NCBI GenBank assembly: GCA_902781095.1
Contig: CACZHW010000028.1
Location: forward strand, 1,288 to 34,940
Length of the DNA: 33,653 nucleotides
DNA from: an uncultured Eubacteriales bacterium
Lineage (GTDB): Bacteria > Bacillota > Clostridia > Christensenellales > Aristaeellaceae
Reading direction: 5' to 3'
The position numbers and the translations under genes are program-made. Position 1 is the first letter of the stretch. Each line of letters begins with the position of its first letter. Shown here piece by piece: positions 1 to 6,833 of this stretch. The notes under the pieces are model-generated. The model saw only the letters and a program-made list of their open reading frames with translations, was not told the DNA's origin and searched no databases.

Positions 1-787
1 ATGCCATTTTGTATTCCTGCCTTTGGGCATTTGCGTCGATTTTCAAAAATGCGTCGATTTTTGGTTTCGACTCAAAAAATGCGTCGATTTGCGTCGATTC
101 ATATGTTTCGTTGGTTTGTATCAAAGTCGGCAGGGTTTTTTCGTAGACGGTGACGTTTCCCTCGCGGGAAAGGTCGGCGTCGCTGAGCAGCAGGTCGGTC
201 ATCAGGTAGATGATGTCCCGGCTGGTGAAGTGCGCCCCGGCCTCCTCGCCGAAGGACTCGGAGAAGCGGCGCACCAGATCCTCGAAGATGTAGCCGCAGT
301 CCACCGCGCTGATCCGGTCGGGACCGAGGTATCCCTTGGCGCTGCCGAACTCCTTAATGGTGAGATAGAGCGTGTTGCTCTCCACCATGCGCCGGATAAC
401 GGTGTCGAAATCGAACTTCGCAAGCACGTCCTGTACGTTGGCGGAGAACCCGGAGAGGTAGTCGCGGAAGTTGGCCTCGATGTTCTCCGGATCGGCCAGC
501 AGCTTGTCAAAGGTGAACTTGCTCGTATTGTAAAACTGGTAGCCGGAGGCGCGCGTGAGGAAACCGTCGATCACGGCCAGGCTCTTCACGCGTTCGTAGG
601 TGTCCTGCACCGCCTGCCAGGTGGGCAGCAGGCAGTCGTGAAAGCGCTTAACGACCGTCATCGGCAGGATGACGAGGCCGTACTCGTGCGGCTTGAAAGG
701 GCCCCGAAGCATGTCCGCCACGTTCCAGATCATGGTCGCTTTTTCCGCTATGTTGGTGCCTACGGCACTGATTCTGTCATTGGCCAT
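1..787 (-). CDS. hsdM: Type I restriction-modification methylase subunit HsdM, N-terminal part, edge-truncated and possibly disrupted
   Basis: HsdM is the N6-adenine methyltransferase subunit of type I restriction systems. Reading the minus strand from ATG at 787, the first 215 residues look like HsdM: an HsdM_N helical domain (IAEKATMIWNVADMLRG, then FKPHEYGLVILPMTVVKRF), a middle part with NTSKFTFDKLLADPENIEANF, and AGAHFTSRDIIYLMTDLLL, the entry to the SAM-binding methylase domain. After residue Y215 (base 143) the expected methylase continuation is absent. The frame instead stays open to base 1 through 47 unrelated, Ile/Asp/Phe-rich residues with short repeats. The NPPF/Y catalytic motif is therefore not visible. 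A promoter with TATAAT lies upstream (825-853). The identity of the first 215 residues is firm. Whether the gene is biologically interrupted, recombined with another gene or mis-assembled at the sequence end cannot be told here. Neither HsdS nor HsdR is in view. Confidence 0.8.
   Translation of the reverse strand, partial: MANDRISAVGTNIAEKATMIWNVADMLRGPFKPHEYGLVILPMTVVKRFHDCLLPTWQAVQDTYERVKSLAVIDGFLTRASGYQFYNTSKFTFDKLLADPENIEANFRDYLSGFSANVQDVLAKFDFDTVIRRMVESNTLYLTIKEFGSAKGYLGPDRISAVDCGYIFEDLVRRFSESFGEEAGAHFTSRDIIYLMTDLLLSDADLSREGNVTVYEKTLPTLIQTNETYESTQIDAFFESKPKIDAFLKIDANAQRQEYKMA
33..98. repeat. Four copies of GCGTCGAT in low-GC left-edge sequence
   Basis: The octamer GCGTCGAT starts at 33, 51, 81 and 91. 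Two copies lie inside near-identical 20-bp blocks (41-60 and 71-90) of the form TCAAAAATGCGTCGATTT. Read on the minus strand in the HsdM frame they encode repeated IDAF/IDAN-like units. The stretch is AT-richer than the rest and begins just past the point where HsdM homology ends. Confidence 0.6.
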
Positions 788-824
788 TCTGCAACCCGCT
801 TTCTGATGTAATGTGATTGTCTGT

Positions 825-853
825 ATTATATCGGAATAAAACCCGTGATACAA
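825..853 (-). promoter_or_regulatory. Promoter of hsdM
   Basis: On the minus strand TTGTAT (853-848) and a perfect TATAAT (830-825) are separated by 17 bp. The -10 lies 37 bp upstream of the ATG at 787, which supports the minus-strand reading of hsdM. Confidence 0.6.
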
Positions 854-1263
854 GGACAGGGGGCCAGGCTGCCCCTGTGGTCTTCACCCCATACCGTGCC
901 AGGCGCCGCAGGGACGTCTGGCCTTTTTTATACAGCAAAGCAAAACTTCAGACCGTACGGAAAAAGGCAGAAACCTGCATCAAACAGTGCAGAAATCTCA
1001 ATGAAAACGCAGGCAATCCGTGCTGTCTCCGAATAAAAAACAGGCTGGTGTCAAATCCGGCCTGCTTTTGTTCCCCTTAGTGGTGGAAACGCTTTTCCGG
1101 GCCCCTTGCCGGTTCCGCCCTGTTTGGGCTTCCCTCATCGGCGGAAAAACTTTTTTTCAGAGCCCCGTCAAATCTGGCCCGGAATCGTTCCTGTTGATGG
1201 TAGGGGGCGGAAAAAAGCTGCTCCCGCACGCTTCAGAGGCTGTACACAAAACGAACGAACGAT
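854..1263. other. Intergenic region with hairpins, no convincing gene
   Basis: About 400 bp lie between the divergent hsdM and the Cys-rich VLP gene. Short open frames here have no recognisable motifs and poor ribosome sites. A hairpin sits at about 856-878 (ACAGGGG...CCCCTGT with a bulge). A better one at about 1041-1064 (CAGGCTGG / CCGGCCTG, one wobble pair, 8-base loop) is followed by CTTTTGTT and could be a terminator or attenuator ahead of the next gene. No clear promoter for the plus-strand genes was found. Confidence 0.4.
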
Positions 1264-1280
1264 AGGAAAGGTGAGTATTG

Positions 1281-1664
1281 ATGAAACAGAAAGAGATTCA
1301 AACCATGTGCATGCAACTGGCCAACCGCGAATGCGCGAACAACTACGACGGCTTCTGCGTCTGGGGCGACTGCGCCTGCCACGCTGCAGCCGACGCCCGA
1401 TTCTGCAAGTATTTCAACCGCAACGTTTTGCCCGGATATCCGGACGTGCAAGCCCGGTGCTACATCGCAAGGGAGGCACAGGAGGATGTCCCGTTCCGCC
1501 TCTGCGAAGACTGCGGGGAGCCCTTCTTCCCGACCAAACCCCGTCAGATCTTCTGCGAGGACTGTGCGCGCAGGCGCAGGCAGGAGAACACGAGGCGGCG
1601 TGTCCGGATGGCCAGGGAAAGGGCAGGAAATGTAACGCCTGAAAACCCCAGGACCGCGATTTAA
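1281..1664 (+). CDS. Cys-rich VLP domain protein
   Basis: This is a small cysteine-rich protein (127 aa) of the Cys-rich VLP family, known from plasmids and integrative elements of Firmicutes. Its biochemical role is not established. An N-terminal cluster of cysteines (CMQLANREC, FCVWGDCAC, FCKYF) is followed by the family's VLP signature (RNVLPGYPDVQARC). A C-terminal zinc-ribbon-like pair, LCEDCGEPF and IFCEDCARRRR, then runs into a strongly basic tail (ENTRRRVRMARERA), suggesting metal and nucleic-acid binding. ATG at 1281 is preferred over the TTG just before it because AGGAAAGG at 1264-1271 sits at normal distance. It lies upstream of a winged-helix protein and an integrase, the usual mobile-element setting for this family. 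Confidence 0.75.
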   Translation: MKQKEIQTMCMQLANRECANNYDGFCVWGDCACHAAADARFCKYFNRNVLPGYPDVQARCYIAREAQEDVPFRLCEDCGEPFFPTKPRQIFCEDCARRRRQENTRRRVRMARERAGNVTPENPRTAI

Positions 1665-1820
1665 CCCGTTTTCCCCTGTACTGGCATAGGGAAACGGGAT
1701 GCCCGCCACAGCGGGTAAACCATTTCCCTTGCCGGCCTCATTTTTGCCTTTTAAAGCGTTACATCCCCTTTGTCCAGACGCCGTTTGGCGCCCCTTTACC
1801 GTGACGATTGCGAGGCCCTT

Positions 1821-2582
1821 ATGTACGATTTTCTGCCGCCAAGAATCAAACACGACGTGTACCGCCCCAAAGCATACCGGGAAATGGTCAGAGATGCGGC
1901 ATGCAATCTGCGTCTGTCCAAAGCGGAAACCAGCCTGCTGTGCTATTACGCGGACTGCGCAAACGGCTTCCGTCCCGCCAGAGCTGAAATCACAAAGAGA
2001 ACCGGTATCAAGTCCGGCAGCATTTCCAGGGCAAGGTTAGGCCTGGCTCGCCGTGGCATCATCCTCTACGACGATAAAGAGAACCGGGTCATCCTATTTT
2101 GGGAGCGAATCCGCGCCTTCGCCATGCTGGAAAAGCCGTTTACCAAAGAAGAAGCGGTGCACGGCACTTACGGTTTCCCTCGTGAATCCCACCGCAGGCC
2201 GCCCACCGTCGGGGAGCTTGCCAATGCCTACCGGGACAGGGACGCGCCCAACTGGGAGATTGCTCCGTACCTTCGCATCCGGTGGCCTTCGCGCCCGCTG
2301 ACCGAACGCGAAAAGGCCTTTAACCAGTTCATCGGCTTGCTGACGGAACAACAGTTCATCGCTCTGTTCTATACCGCCGCTCCCGGGTCACTGCCGTCAT
2401 CCGTCTCTTTACAGCAGTTGCCCCCTGCCCAGCCGGCGGACGACTGTCCTGACCCCGCCGACAGTGTTTTCTATGATCCGGAAGATGAACCCTGGGACGA
2501 TGAGCCCCGGGAAGACGAACCTTGGGAAGGTGAACCCTGGGACGATGAGCTACCCGGTTCATTAGCCTCCAGCGCAGCGTAG
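1821..2582 (+). CDS. Winged-helix protein of an integrative element with acidic repeat tail
   Basis: This 253-aa protein probably acts in replication or regulation of the mobile element. I cannot name the family. The N-terminal half (about residues 15-85) reads as a helix-turn-helix unit: AYREMVRDAACNLRLSKAETSLLCYYADC, then ITKRTGIKSGSISRARLGLARRGII, where the second part resembles a recognition helix and wing. The middle is basic and aromatic. The last 35 residues are an acidic tandem of DEPW/EGEPW units (about 2485-2550), reflected in near-repeats of GACGAACCNTGGGA in the DNA. I chose ATG 1821, with GAGG five bases upstream. An in-frame TTG at 1770 would add 17 residues but lacks a good site. 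It sits between the Cys-rich VLP gene and the integrase. An excisionase or copy-control role is possible but unproved. Confidence 0.55.
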   Translation: MYDFLPPRIKHDVYRPKAYREMVRDAACNLRLSKAETSLLCYYADCANGFRPARAEITKRTGIKSGSISRARLGLARRGIILYDDKENRVILFWERIRAFAMLEKPFTKEEAVHGTYGFPRESHRRPPTVGELANAYRDRDAPNWEIAPYLRIRWPSRPLTEREKAFNQFIGLLTEQQFIALFYTAAPGSLPSSVSLQQLPPAQPADDCPDPADSVFYDPEDEPWDDEPREDEPWEGEPWDDELPGSLASSAA

Positions 2583-2631
2583 CAGCTGTCTTTACCCCCG
2601 ATTCAGAATACCCGGAAGGAGATTTGACTTT

Positions 2632-3831
2632 ATGAGTTTTTATGCGATAAGATATGGTTACCAGCCGTACACCATGCCGCGCGGAAGATCGAGCCGATTG
2701 CAGCGCATCATCCTGCGGAGTGGTTATGGCCAGCCCTTTGACAACCTCACAGCGGATCACGGGCATATCGAAGGGAGTACCGACGATATGAGACATAAGG
2801 CGCAATTGCCCAACGGCAAGTGGGTCAGTGCAGACAGCACACAACAGCTGGTCGATACTGCGCTGGCACAGATGGCACCTCCACAGCAGCCCGCAGCAGC
2901 ACCCCTTCTGGAAAACTACATTCAGGAATGGTTTCAAACCTACATGCAGCCGAAGCTCCGCGGCACAACTGCCAAAGGCTATCTCAGCGGCATCCGGCAT
3001 CACATCATTCCGTTCTTCGCAGGTAAACGCATGGATGAAATCAGCCGGAAGGATATTCAGGAATTCCTCACCGAGAGAAAAAGCTATGCGCGTTCAACCC
3101 TGCATACCCTGAAAATCATCCTGCAAGAGGTGTTCGACTCGGCGATCGAGGACGGGATTGTTACAAAGAACCCCGCTGCTTCAAAACGCCTTACCCTTTC
3201 GGATAAGGTTACGGAGCGGCAGGAGGTTCAACCCGAACACATGCGTGAAATCCTCACCCAGTTGGATCGGCTGCAGCCGAGGGACCGATGCCTGCTTTCC
3301 ATCCTCATCTACACCGGGATGAGGCGCGGCGAAGCATTGGCTCTCCGCTGGGAGAACATCGACTTTGCCAATGGGCTCATCCATATTACACAGGCCGTGA
3401 CCTATTCGACAAAGGACGGCAATAAACCCCAACTCGGCAAGACAAAGAGCAAAGCCGGGGAAAGAGAGATTCCCCTCTTCCCAGAGCTTCGGGACCTGCT
3501 CGTTCCCCTGCGGCAGCTTTCCGGTTTTATCATCTGCAACGGAACGGATGGCCAGCCCCTCACACAGAGCGCTTATAACCGCACCTGGGAGCGAATCGGC
3601 AAGGCCATTCCGGTCATTAAAGCAAATGCTTATACTCCGCATCAATTCCGCCATTCCTTTCTCTCGTCTGCGGCAGCCATGGGATTAGACCCAAAAACGC
3701 TGCAGGCCATTGCCGGCCACAGCGATATCCGGGTCACTATGAACCGGTATGTGCACAGCCGCCACGACCAGATCATAGAGGCCGGTAACAAGTGTTATGG
3801 AATGTTTTTGGAACACACGGCAGACGGCTGA
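2632..3831 (+). CDS. int: Site-specific tyrosine recombinase (integrase)
   Basis: This enzyme catalyses integration and excision of the element through a covalent 3'-phosphotyrosine intermediate. The 399-aa length is typical of Tn916/phage-type integrases. A SAM-like core-binding domain spans about residues 92-185 (YIQEWFQTYMQPKLRG...). The catalytic domain has R231 (TGMRRGEALALRW), the lysine around 272-274 (GKTKSKAGERE), H337-x-x-R340 (HQFRHSF), H363 (AGHSDI) and nucleophile Y373 (NRYVHSR), so all key residues are present. A strong GGAAGGAGA (2614-2622) sets the start. A later ATG at 2788 is possible because the first 52 residues are unlike the usual AP2-like arm-binding domain. The gene ends 177 bp before tRNA-Arg(ACG), the likely attachment target. 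Its GC content is lower than that of the genes to the right, consistent with transfer. Confidence 0.93.
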   Translation: MSFYAIRYGYQPYTMPRGRSSRLQRIILRSGYGQPFDNLTADHGHIEGSTDDMRHKAQLPNGKWVSADSTQQLVDTALAQMAPPQQPAAAPLLENYIQEWFQTYMQPKLRGTTAKGYLSGIRHHIIPFFAGKRMDEISRKDIQEFLTERKSYARSTLHTLKIILQEVFDSAIEDGIVTKNPAASKRLTLSDKVTERQEVQPEHMREILTQLDRLQPRDRCLLSILIYTGMRRGEALALRWENIDFANGLIHITQAVTYSTKDGNKPQLGKTKSKAGEREIPLFPELRDLLVPLRQLSGFIICNGTDGQPLTQSAYNRTWERIGKAIPVIKANAYTPHQFRHSFLSSAAAMGLDPKTLQAIAGHSDIRVTMNRYVHSRHDQIIEAGNKCYGMFLEHTADG

Positions 3832-3832
3832 A

Positions 3833-3853
3833 AAGCCTTGTCCCGCAAGGCTT
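3833..3853 (+). terminator. Hairpin directly after the integrase
   Basis: AAGCCTTG and CAAGGCTT form a perfect 8-bp stem with a 5-base loop, starting two bases after the int stop codon. No T-run follows, so termination is uncertain. Confidence 0.4.
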
Positions 3854-3861
3854 GAACTGAT

Positions 3862-3892
3862 GTTACGTAACTTTTGGTTGGAATACTTTTGG
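3862..3892. repeat. Palindrome and direct repeats between int and tRNA
   Basis: GTTACGTAAC (3862-3871) is a perfect 10-bp palindrome. ACTTTTGG occurs twice (3870-3877 and 3885-3892), 15 bp apart. This AT-rich stretch between integrase and tRNA is where arm-type binding sites of an integrase would be expected. That role is inference from position only. Confidence 0.35.
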
Positions 3893-3956
3893 AACAAAAA
3901 CCCCAAAATAATCAAAAAGCTCTGAATTATAACCCCCGGAATCCTTTAATTTGTGG

Positions 3957-3985
3957 TTGACAAAACCCCGCAAAGGCGCTATAAT
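3957..3985 (+). promoter_or_regulatory. Consensus promoter of tRNA-Arg
   Basis: TTGACA (3957-3962) and TATAAT (3980-3985) are both perfect and separated by exactly 17 bp. The tRNA begins 24 bases after the -10 box. This is the strongest-looking promoter in the window. Confidence 0.9.
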
Positions 3986-4008
3986 CCTGCATGTTTCGAG
4001 AGAGACAT

Positions 4009-4085
4009 GCACCCTTAGCTCAGCTGGATAGAGTGTTTGACTACGAATCAAAAGGCCGTGGGTTCGAATCCCGCAGGGTGCACCA
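4009..4085 (+). tRNA. tRNA-Arg (anticodon ACG)
   Basis: A complete 77-nt cloverleaf can be drawn. The acceptor stem is GCACCCT paired with AGGGTGC, followed by a D arm with AGCTGGATA, an anticodon stem TTTGA/TCAAA with loop CTACGAA (anticodon ACG at 4043-4045, reading CGN Arg codons after A34-to-inosine editing), a T arm GTGGG-TTCGAAT-CCCGC, and an encoded CCA end (4083-4085). It is the probable attachment site of the element on its left. The integrase faces the 5' end of the tRNA, whereas most tRNA-targeting integrases adjoin the 3' end. Confidence 0.95.
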
Positions 4086-4138
4086 GGTACAGCTTCCGTG
4101 CTTCGCGCCGGGGGTTGTATTTTTTTATGCTTTTTCCG

Positions 4139-4172
4139 TGTGACGCTTCTGTGACAGGCGCTGTGCTATCCT
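4139..4172 (+). promoter_or_regulatory. Activator-type promoter with 11-bp direct repeats before the PepSY gene
   Basis: TGTGAC occurs at 4139-4144 and 4150-4155 (GCTTC between, period 11). It is followed after exactly 11 bases by the -10-like TATCCT (4167-4172). The -35 position (17 bp from -10) falls between the two repeats and is non-consensus (CGCTTC). This is the layout expected for an OmpR/PhoB-type activator. The same arrangement recurs at 10752-10785. Confidence 0.6.
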
Positions 4173-4222
4173 GTGCACGTAAAGAAAAACAAACAAGCAG
4201 CGACCTGAAAGGAGCAAAAATT

Positions 4223-4600
4223 ATGAAGAAGTTTGTAGCGGCAACGTTGGTTGCGATCATGGCGATTCTGATGACTGCCGGAGCCCTGGCGGCGGGCAAC
4301 ATGACACTGGATCAGGCGAAGCAGGCTGCGCTGGACCGCGCCGGCGTCAAGGCAGAAGAAGTGCAGTTCACCAAGGCGTATAAGGACTGGGACGACGGGC
4401 GGACAGTCTACGAGCTGGAGTTCTGGAAGGGCAACACCGAGTACGACATGGAAGTCGACGCGGCGACCGGCCGGGTCAGGGATTATGACGCCGACCGCCA
4501 CGGATATGATTTCGACGATGCCTTCGATTATGATTTCGACGACGCCTTTGACCATGACTTCGATGACGCCTTCGACGATTTCTTCGACTGGTTCGACTGA
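4223..4600 (+). CDS. Secreted PepSY-domain protein with Asp/Phe octapeptide tail
   Basis: This is a 125-aa exported protein. A signal peptide (MKKFVAATLV...AGALAA, cleavage near residue 24) precedes one PepSY domain (about 27-88: MTLDQAKQAALDRAGV, then VYELEFWKGNTEYDMEVDAATGRV). PepSY domains are usually linked to inhibition or modulation of peptidases or to surface sensing. The C-terminus (95-125) is three octads of YDFDDAFD type plus a degenerate fourth (DFFDWFD), encoded by three 24-bp units (4505-4576). It is strongly acidic with regularly spaced aromatics and could bind cations such as calcium, which is inference. AAAGGAG at 4208-4214 sets the start. A longer reading that begins inside the tRNA is not credible. 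It is a single-gene unit with its own promoter and terminator. Confidence 0.85.
   Translation: MKKFVAATLVAIMAILMTAGALAAGNMTLDQAKQAALDRAGVKAEEVQFTKAYKDWDDGRTVYELEFWKGNTEYDMEVDAATGRVRDYDADRHGYDFDDAFDYDFDDAFDHDFDDAFDDFFDWFD
4505..4576 (+). repeat. 24-bp tandem repeat, three units, in PepSY gene
   Basis: Three in-frame units each encode (Y/H)DFDDAFD. They differ mainly at third codon positions (GAC/GAT, TTC/TTT), so the protein repeat is more conserved than the DNA. Confidence 0.85.
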
Positions 4601-4622
4601 TCCGGTACAAATCAACAGATGT

Positions 4623-4648
4623 GGAGCTGCTTCGGCGGCTCCTTTTTT
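4623..4648 (+). terminator. Rho-independent terminator after PepSY gene
   Basis: GGAGCTGC-TTCG-GCGGCTCC forms an 8-bp stem (one wobble) capped by a TTCG tetraloop and followed by TTTTTT. Confidence 0.92.
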
Positions 4649-4697
4649 GTATTGGGAAACGGGCCTGAGAAGCGAAGGCGCATAATCCCTCCTCCAC

Positions 4698-4738
4698 CTG
4701 CAAACCGGTTTGCAGCTTTGCCTGAAATACAGTATAAT
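4698..4738 (+). promoter_or_regulatory. Promoter of the CXXC/4Fe-4S/TlpA operon with 18-bp palindromic operator
   Basis: TTGCAG (4710-4715) and a perfect TATAAT (4733-4738) are 17 bp apart. CTGCAAACCGGTTTGCAG (4698-4715) is a perfect 18-bp palindrome whose right end is the -35 hexamer, so a dimeric repressor bound there would block RNA polymerase. I do not recognise the regulator, and no candidate regulator gene is adjacent. Confidence 0.65.
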
Positions 4739-4821
4739 CCCTGTAAGGTCCGCCGCGGCAGAGGGAGCGCCCCCTTCGTGTACCCCGATCAAGCCGCCCC
4801 GCCGTCCGGGAGGAACTACAC

Positions 4822-5259
4822 ATGACGCGTAAAAAAGCTTATCAACTCGTTCTCTCGCTGCTGCTCGCGCTGATTGCCTGCCTGCTGATCGCAGGCGTCG
4901 TCCGCCTGTATCTGGAAGGCGCCGCCGCGCGGGCTGCAGGCGATCTCTTCTACCCGGTCTTCACGCGGGAGAAGATGGCGGCGCTCTTTTCATCCCTGCT
5001 GCCGCTGGCCGCCGTCGCCGCCGGGTTTTCCTTCGCGGGGGCCGTGCTCGGTATCCGGGGCGAGGAAGCGGAAAGGCCCGCGCAGTGCCGCCCCGCCGCG
5101 GGAGCGCCGCAGCGCCCGGGCCGCCGCCTCCGGCTGCTGCGGCTTTCGCTTCTTCTGCTCTCGGTGCTCCTCATCGCCGCGGGCGTACGAAACGGCGGTC
5201 TGGAGGATGTCCTGACGAAAGCCAGCGCGATCTGCATGGAGTGTATCGGAATTGGATAA
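4822..5259 (+). CDS. CD1871A-family CXXC-motif membrane protein with N-terminal membrane extension
   Basis: This 145-aa membrane protein belongs to a thiol-redox cluster. The last 45 residues match the CD1871A-type CXXC protein: one hydrophobic helix (LLRLSLLLLSVLLIAAGV) then GLEDVLTKASAICMECIGIG, with the CMEC pair near the end. Proteins of this type in Clostridia are usually only about 40-50 residues. Here a further N-terminal part (1-80) has its own helix (LVLSLLLALIACLLIAGVV), a loop FYPVFTREKM and a second helix, so this may be two small membrane proteins fused. GGGAGGA at 4808-4814 gives the start. The next gene begins inside its 3' end, which implies translational coupling. The likely role is delivering electrons across the membrane to the fused ferredoxin/TlpA partner. 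This rests on context. Confidence 0.72.
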   Translation: MTRKKAYQLVLSLLLALIACLLIAGVVRLYLEGAAARAAGDLFYPVFTREKMAALFSSLLPLAAVAAGFSFAGAVLGIRGEEAERPAQCRPAAGAPQRPGRRLRLLRLSLLLLSVLLIAAGVRNGGLEDVLTKASAICMECIGIG

Positions 5260-6757
5260 GACGAAAGCCAGGCTGTCCGGGATGAGGCCCTCCACCCGGC
5301 GGCTCGCACAGCTGTACTGCGCCCTGCTGTACAACGCCAACCTGAAGGGGTTTATCGGGGGCCGCATCCACACGGGCGCCTCCAAGGCCCTGTGCGTCCC
5401 CGGCCTCAACTGCTATTCGTGCCCCGGGGCCGTCGGCGCCTGCCCGCTCGGCGCGCTGCAAAACGCGCTGGCCGCCGCGCACCACACGGCGCCCTGGTAT
5501 ATGCTGGGCATCCTGCTGCTCTACGGCGTCCTGCTCGGGCGGACCGTCTGCGGCTGGCTGTGCCCGGTGGGGCTCGTGCAGGAGCTGCTGCACAAGCTTC
5601 CCACGCCGAAGGTCCGCAAAAGCCGGCTGACGCGGGCGCTGTCCCTTTTCAAATACGGGGTGCTCTCGCTGCTTGTCGTCGCGCTGCCGCTCGCCTTCGG
5701 CTTCGTCCGCGGGCAGGCCCTGCCCGCCTTCTGCAAGTTCATCTGCCCGGCGGGCACCTTCGAGGGGGCGGGCGGGCTGCTCGTAAACCCGCGCAACGCC
5801 GGCTCCTTCGCCCAAATGGGGGCGCTGTTCACGAACAAGTTCGTCCTGCTCGTCCTCATCGCGCTGGCAGCCGTCTTCTGCTACCGGCCGTTCTGCCGCT
5901 TTCTTTGCCCGCTGGGCGCCGTCTACGGCCTGTTCAACCGCTTCGCGCTCACCGGCGTCAAGCTGGATCCCGGGCGGTGCACCGGCTGCGGCGCCTGCGT
6001 GCGCGCCTGCCCGATGGACGTCCGGTCTGTCGGGGACCGCGAGTGCATCTCCTGCGGCCACTGCATGGACCGGTGCCGGCAGGGCGCGCTCTCCCTTAGC
6101 TGCGGTCCCGTCACCCTGAAGGGGCCGGAGGGCGACGCACCGCAGGGGCGCAGACGCGCAGCCCGGATCCTGTGGGGGCTGGCCCTTCTTCTTCTCGCTT
6201 TTGTGCTGCTGCGGCTGGGCCTCCCGGTTTCCGGGGCGCCGGAGGATGCCGCGCCGGGCGCCATGTCCGCTGCGCCCGGCGGCTTACCCCTGTCCGCTCC
6301 GGCGTCTCCCGGCCCGGACGCGCTGCCGGCCGGCTCCGGCGTCGGCTGCGTGCTGCCCGACTTTTCCACCGACCTGCTGGGCGGCGGCGAATTCCGCCTC
6401 GCGGATGCCCGCGGGCAGGTGGTCATCCTCAACCTGTGGGCCACCTTCTGCGCCCCCTGCATCGAGGAGCTTCCCTATTACGAGCGTCTGGCAGACGCCC
6501 ATCCGGACGTCCGGATTCTCGCCATCCACAGCAGGGCCGGCGCCAAAAAGGCGGAGGCCTTCCTTGCGGACAAGGGCTGGGATCACCTTCTCTTTGCCGC
6601 AGACAGCCTGGAGAAGGGGCTCTACGACATCGTGGGCGGCAGCGAGGCGTTGCCCCAGACCCTCGTGCTGAACCGGCGGGGCGAGGTGATCTACAACGCG
6701 CAGGCATCCGTGACCTACGAGCAGCTGGAAGCGCTGTACCGGCAGGCCGCGGAGTAA
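5252..6757 (+). CDS. Polytopic 4Fe-4S membrane protein fused to a TlpA-like thioredoxin domain
   Basis: This 501-aa two-part redox protein begins with NapH/CcoG-like membrane sequence with paired cysteine motifs: CVPGLNCYSCPGAVGACP (about 48-65), VCGWLCPVG, FCKFICPAG and FCRFLCPLG, between hydrophobic helices. Two ferredoxin-type clusters follow, CTGCGACVRACP (from C243) and CISCGHCMDRC (from C265). After another helix and a Pro/Ala/Gly linker (about 300-365) comes a TlpA/ResA-like thioredoxin domain with W396-ATF-C400-AP-C403 and the cis-proline loop EALPQT. In related clusters the ferredoxin and TlpA parts are separate genes. I infer electron flow from a cytoplasmic donor through Fe-S clusters to an extracytoplasmic dithiol. 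The start is TTG 5252, overlapping the previous gene and with GGAG upstream; ATG 5282 is the alternative. Confidence 0.85.
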   Translation: MDKTKARLSGMRPSTRRLAQLYCALLYNANLKGFIGGRIHTGASKALCVPGLNCYSCPGAVGACPLGALQNALAAAHHTAPWYMLGILLLYGVLLGRTVCGWLCPVGLVQELLHKLPTPKVRKSRLTRALSLFKYGVLSLLVVALPLAFGFVRGQALPAFCKFICPAGTFEGAGGLLVNPRNAGSFAQMGALFTNKFVLLVLIALAAVFCYRPFCRFLCPLGAVYGLFNRFALTGVKLDPGRCTGCGACVRACPMDVRSVGDRECISCGHCMDRCRQGALSLSCGPVTLKGPEGDAPQGRRRAARILWGLALLLLAFVLLRLGLPVSGAPEDAAPGAMSAAPGGLPLSAPASPGPDALPAGSGVGCVLPDFSTDLLGGGEFRLADARGQVVILNLWATFCAPCIEELPYYERLADAHPDVRILAIHSRAGAKKAEAFLADKGWDHLLFAADSLEKGLYDIVGGSEALPQTLVLNRRGEVIYNAQASVTYEQLEALYRQAAE

Positions 6758-6764
6758 AGGGGGC

Positions 6765-6792
6765 TTGCCGGCGCGCCCGGAACGGCTATAAT
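6765..6792 (+). promoter_or_regulatory. Promoter of the Cna-B-like gene
   Basis: TTGCCG (6765-6770) and a perfect TATAAT (6787-6792) lie 16 bp apart, 41 bp upstream of the ATG at 6834. Confidence 0.55.
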
Positions 6793-6833
6793 GATGAGGT
6801 CCGCATCTTTTGCAACGACGGAGGCGATTTGAA

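Noticed and set aside
33..98. GCGTCGAT copies as a CRISPR or iteron array
   Set aside because: Only four irregularly spaced octamers; no constant repeat-spacer length and no rep gene next to them.
23..811. Plus-strand 262-codon frame over the left end
   Set aside because: It is antisense to a clear HsdM with its own promoter; no ribosome site and no family features.
817..1265. Several overlapping short plus-strand frames
   Set aside because: No good ribosome sites or motifs; the region contains hairpins and is better read as intergenic.
4037..4222. Upstream extension of the PepSY protein starting inside the tRNA
   Set aside because: It would cross the tRNA and its 3' flank; signal peptide and ribosome site place the start at 4223.
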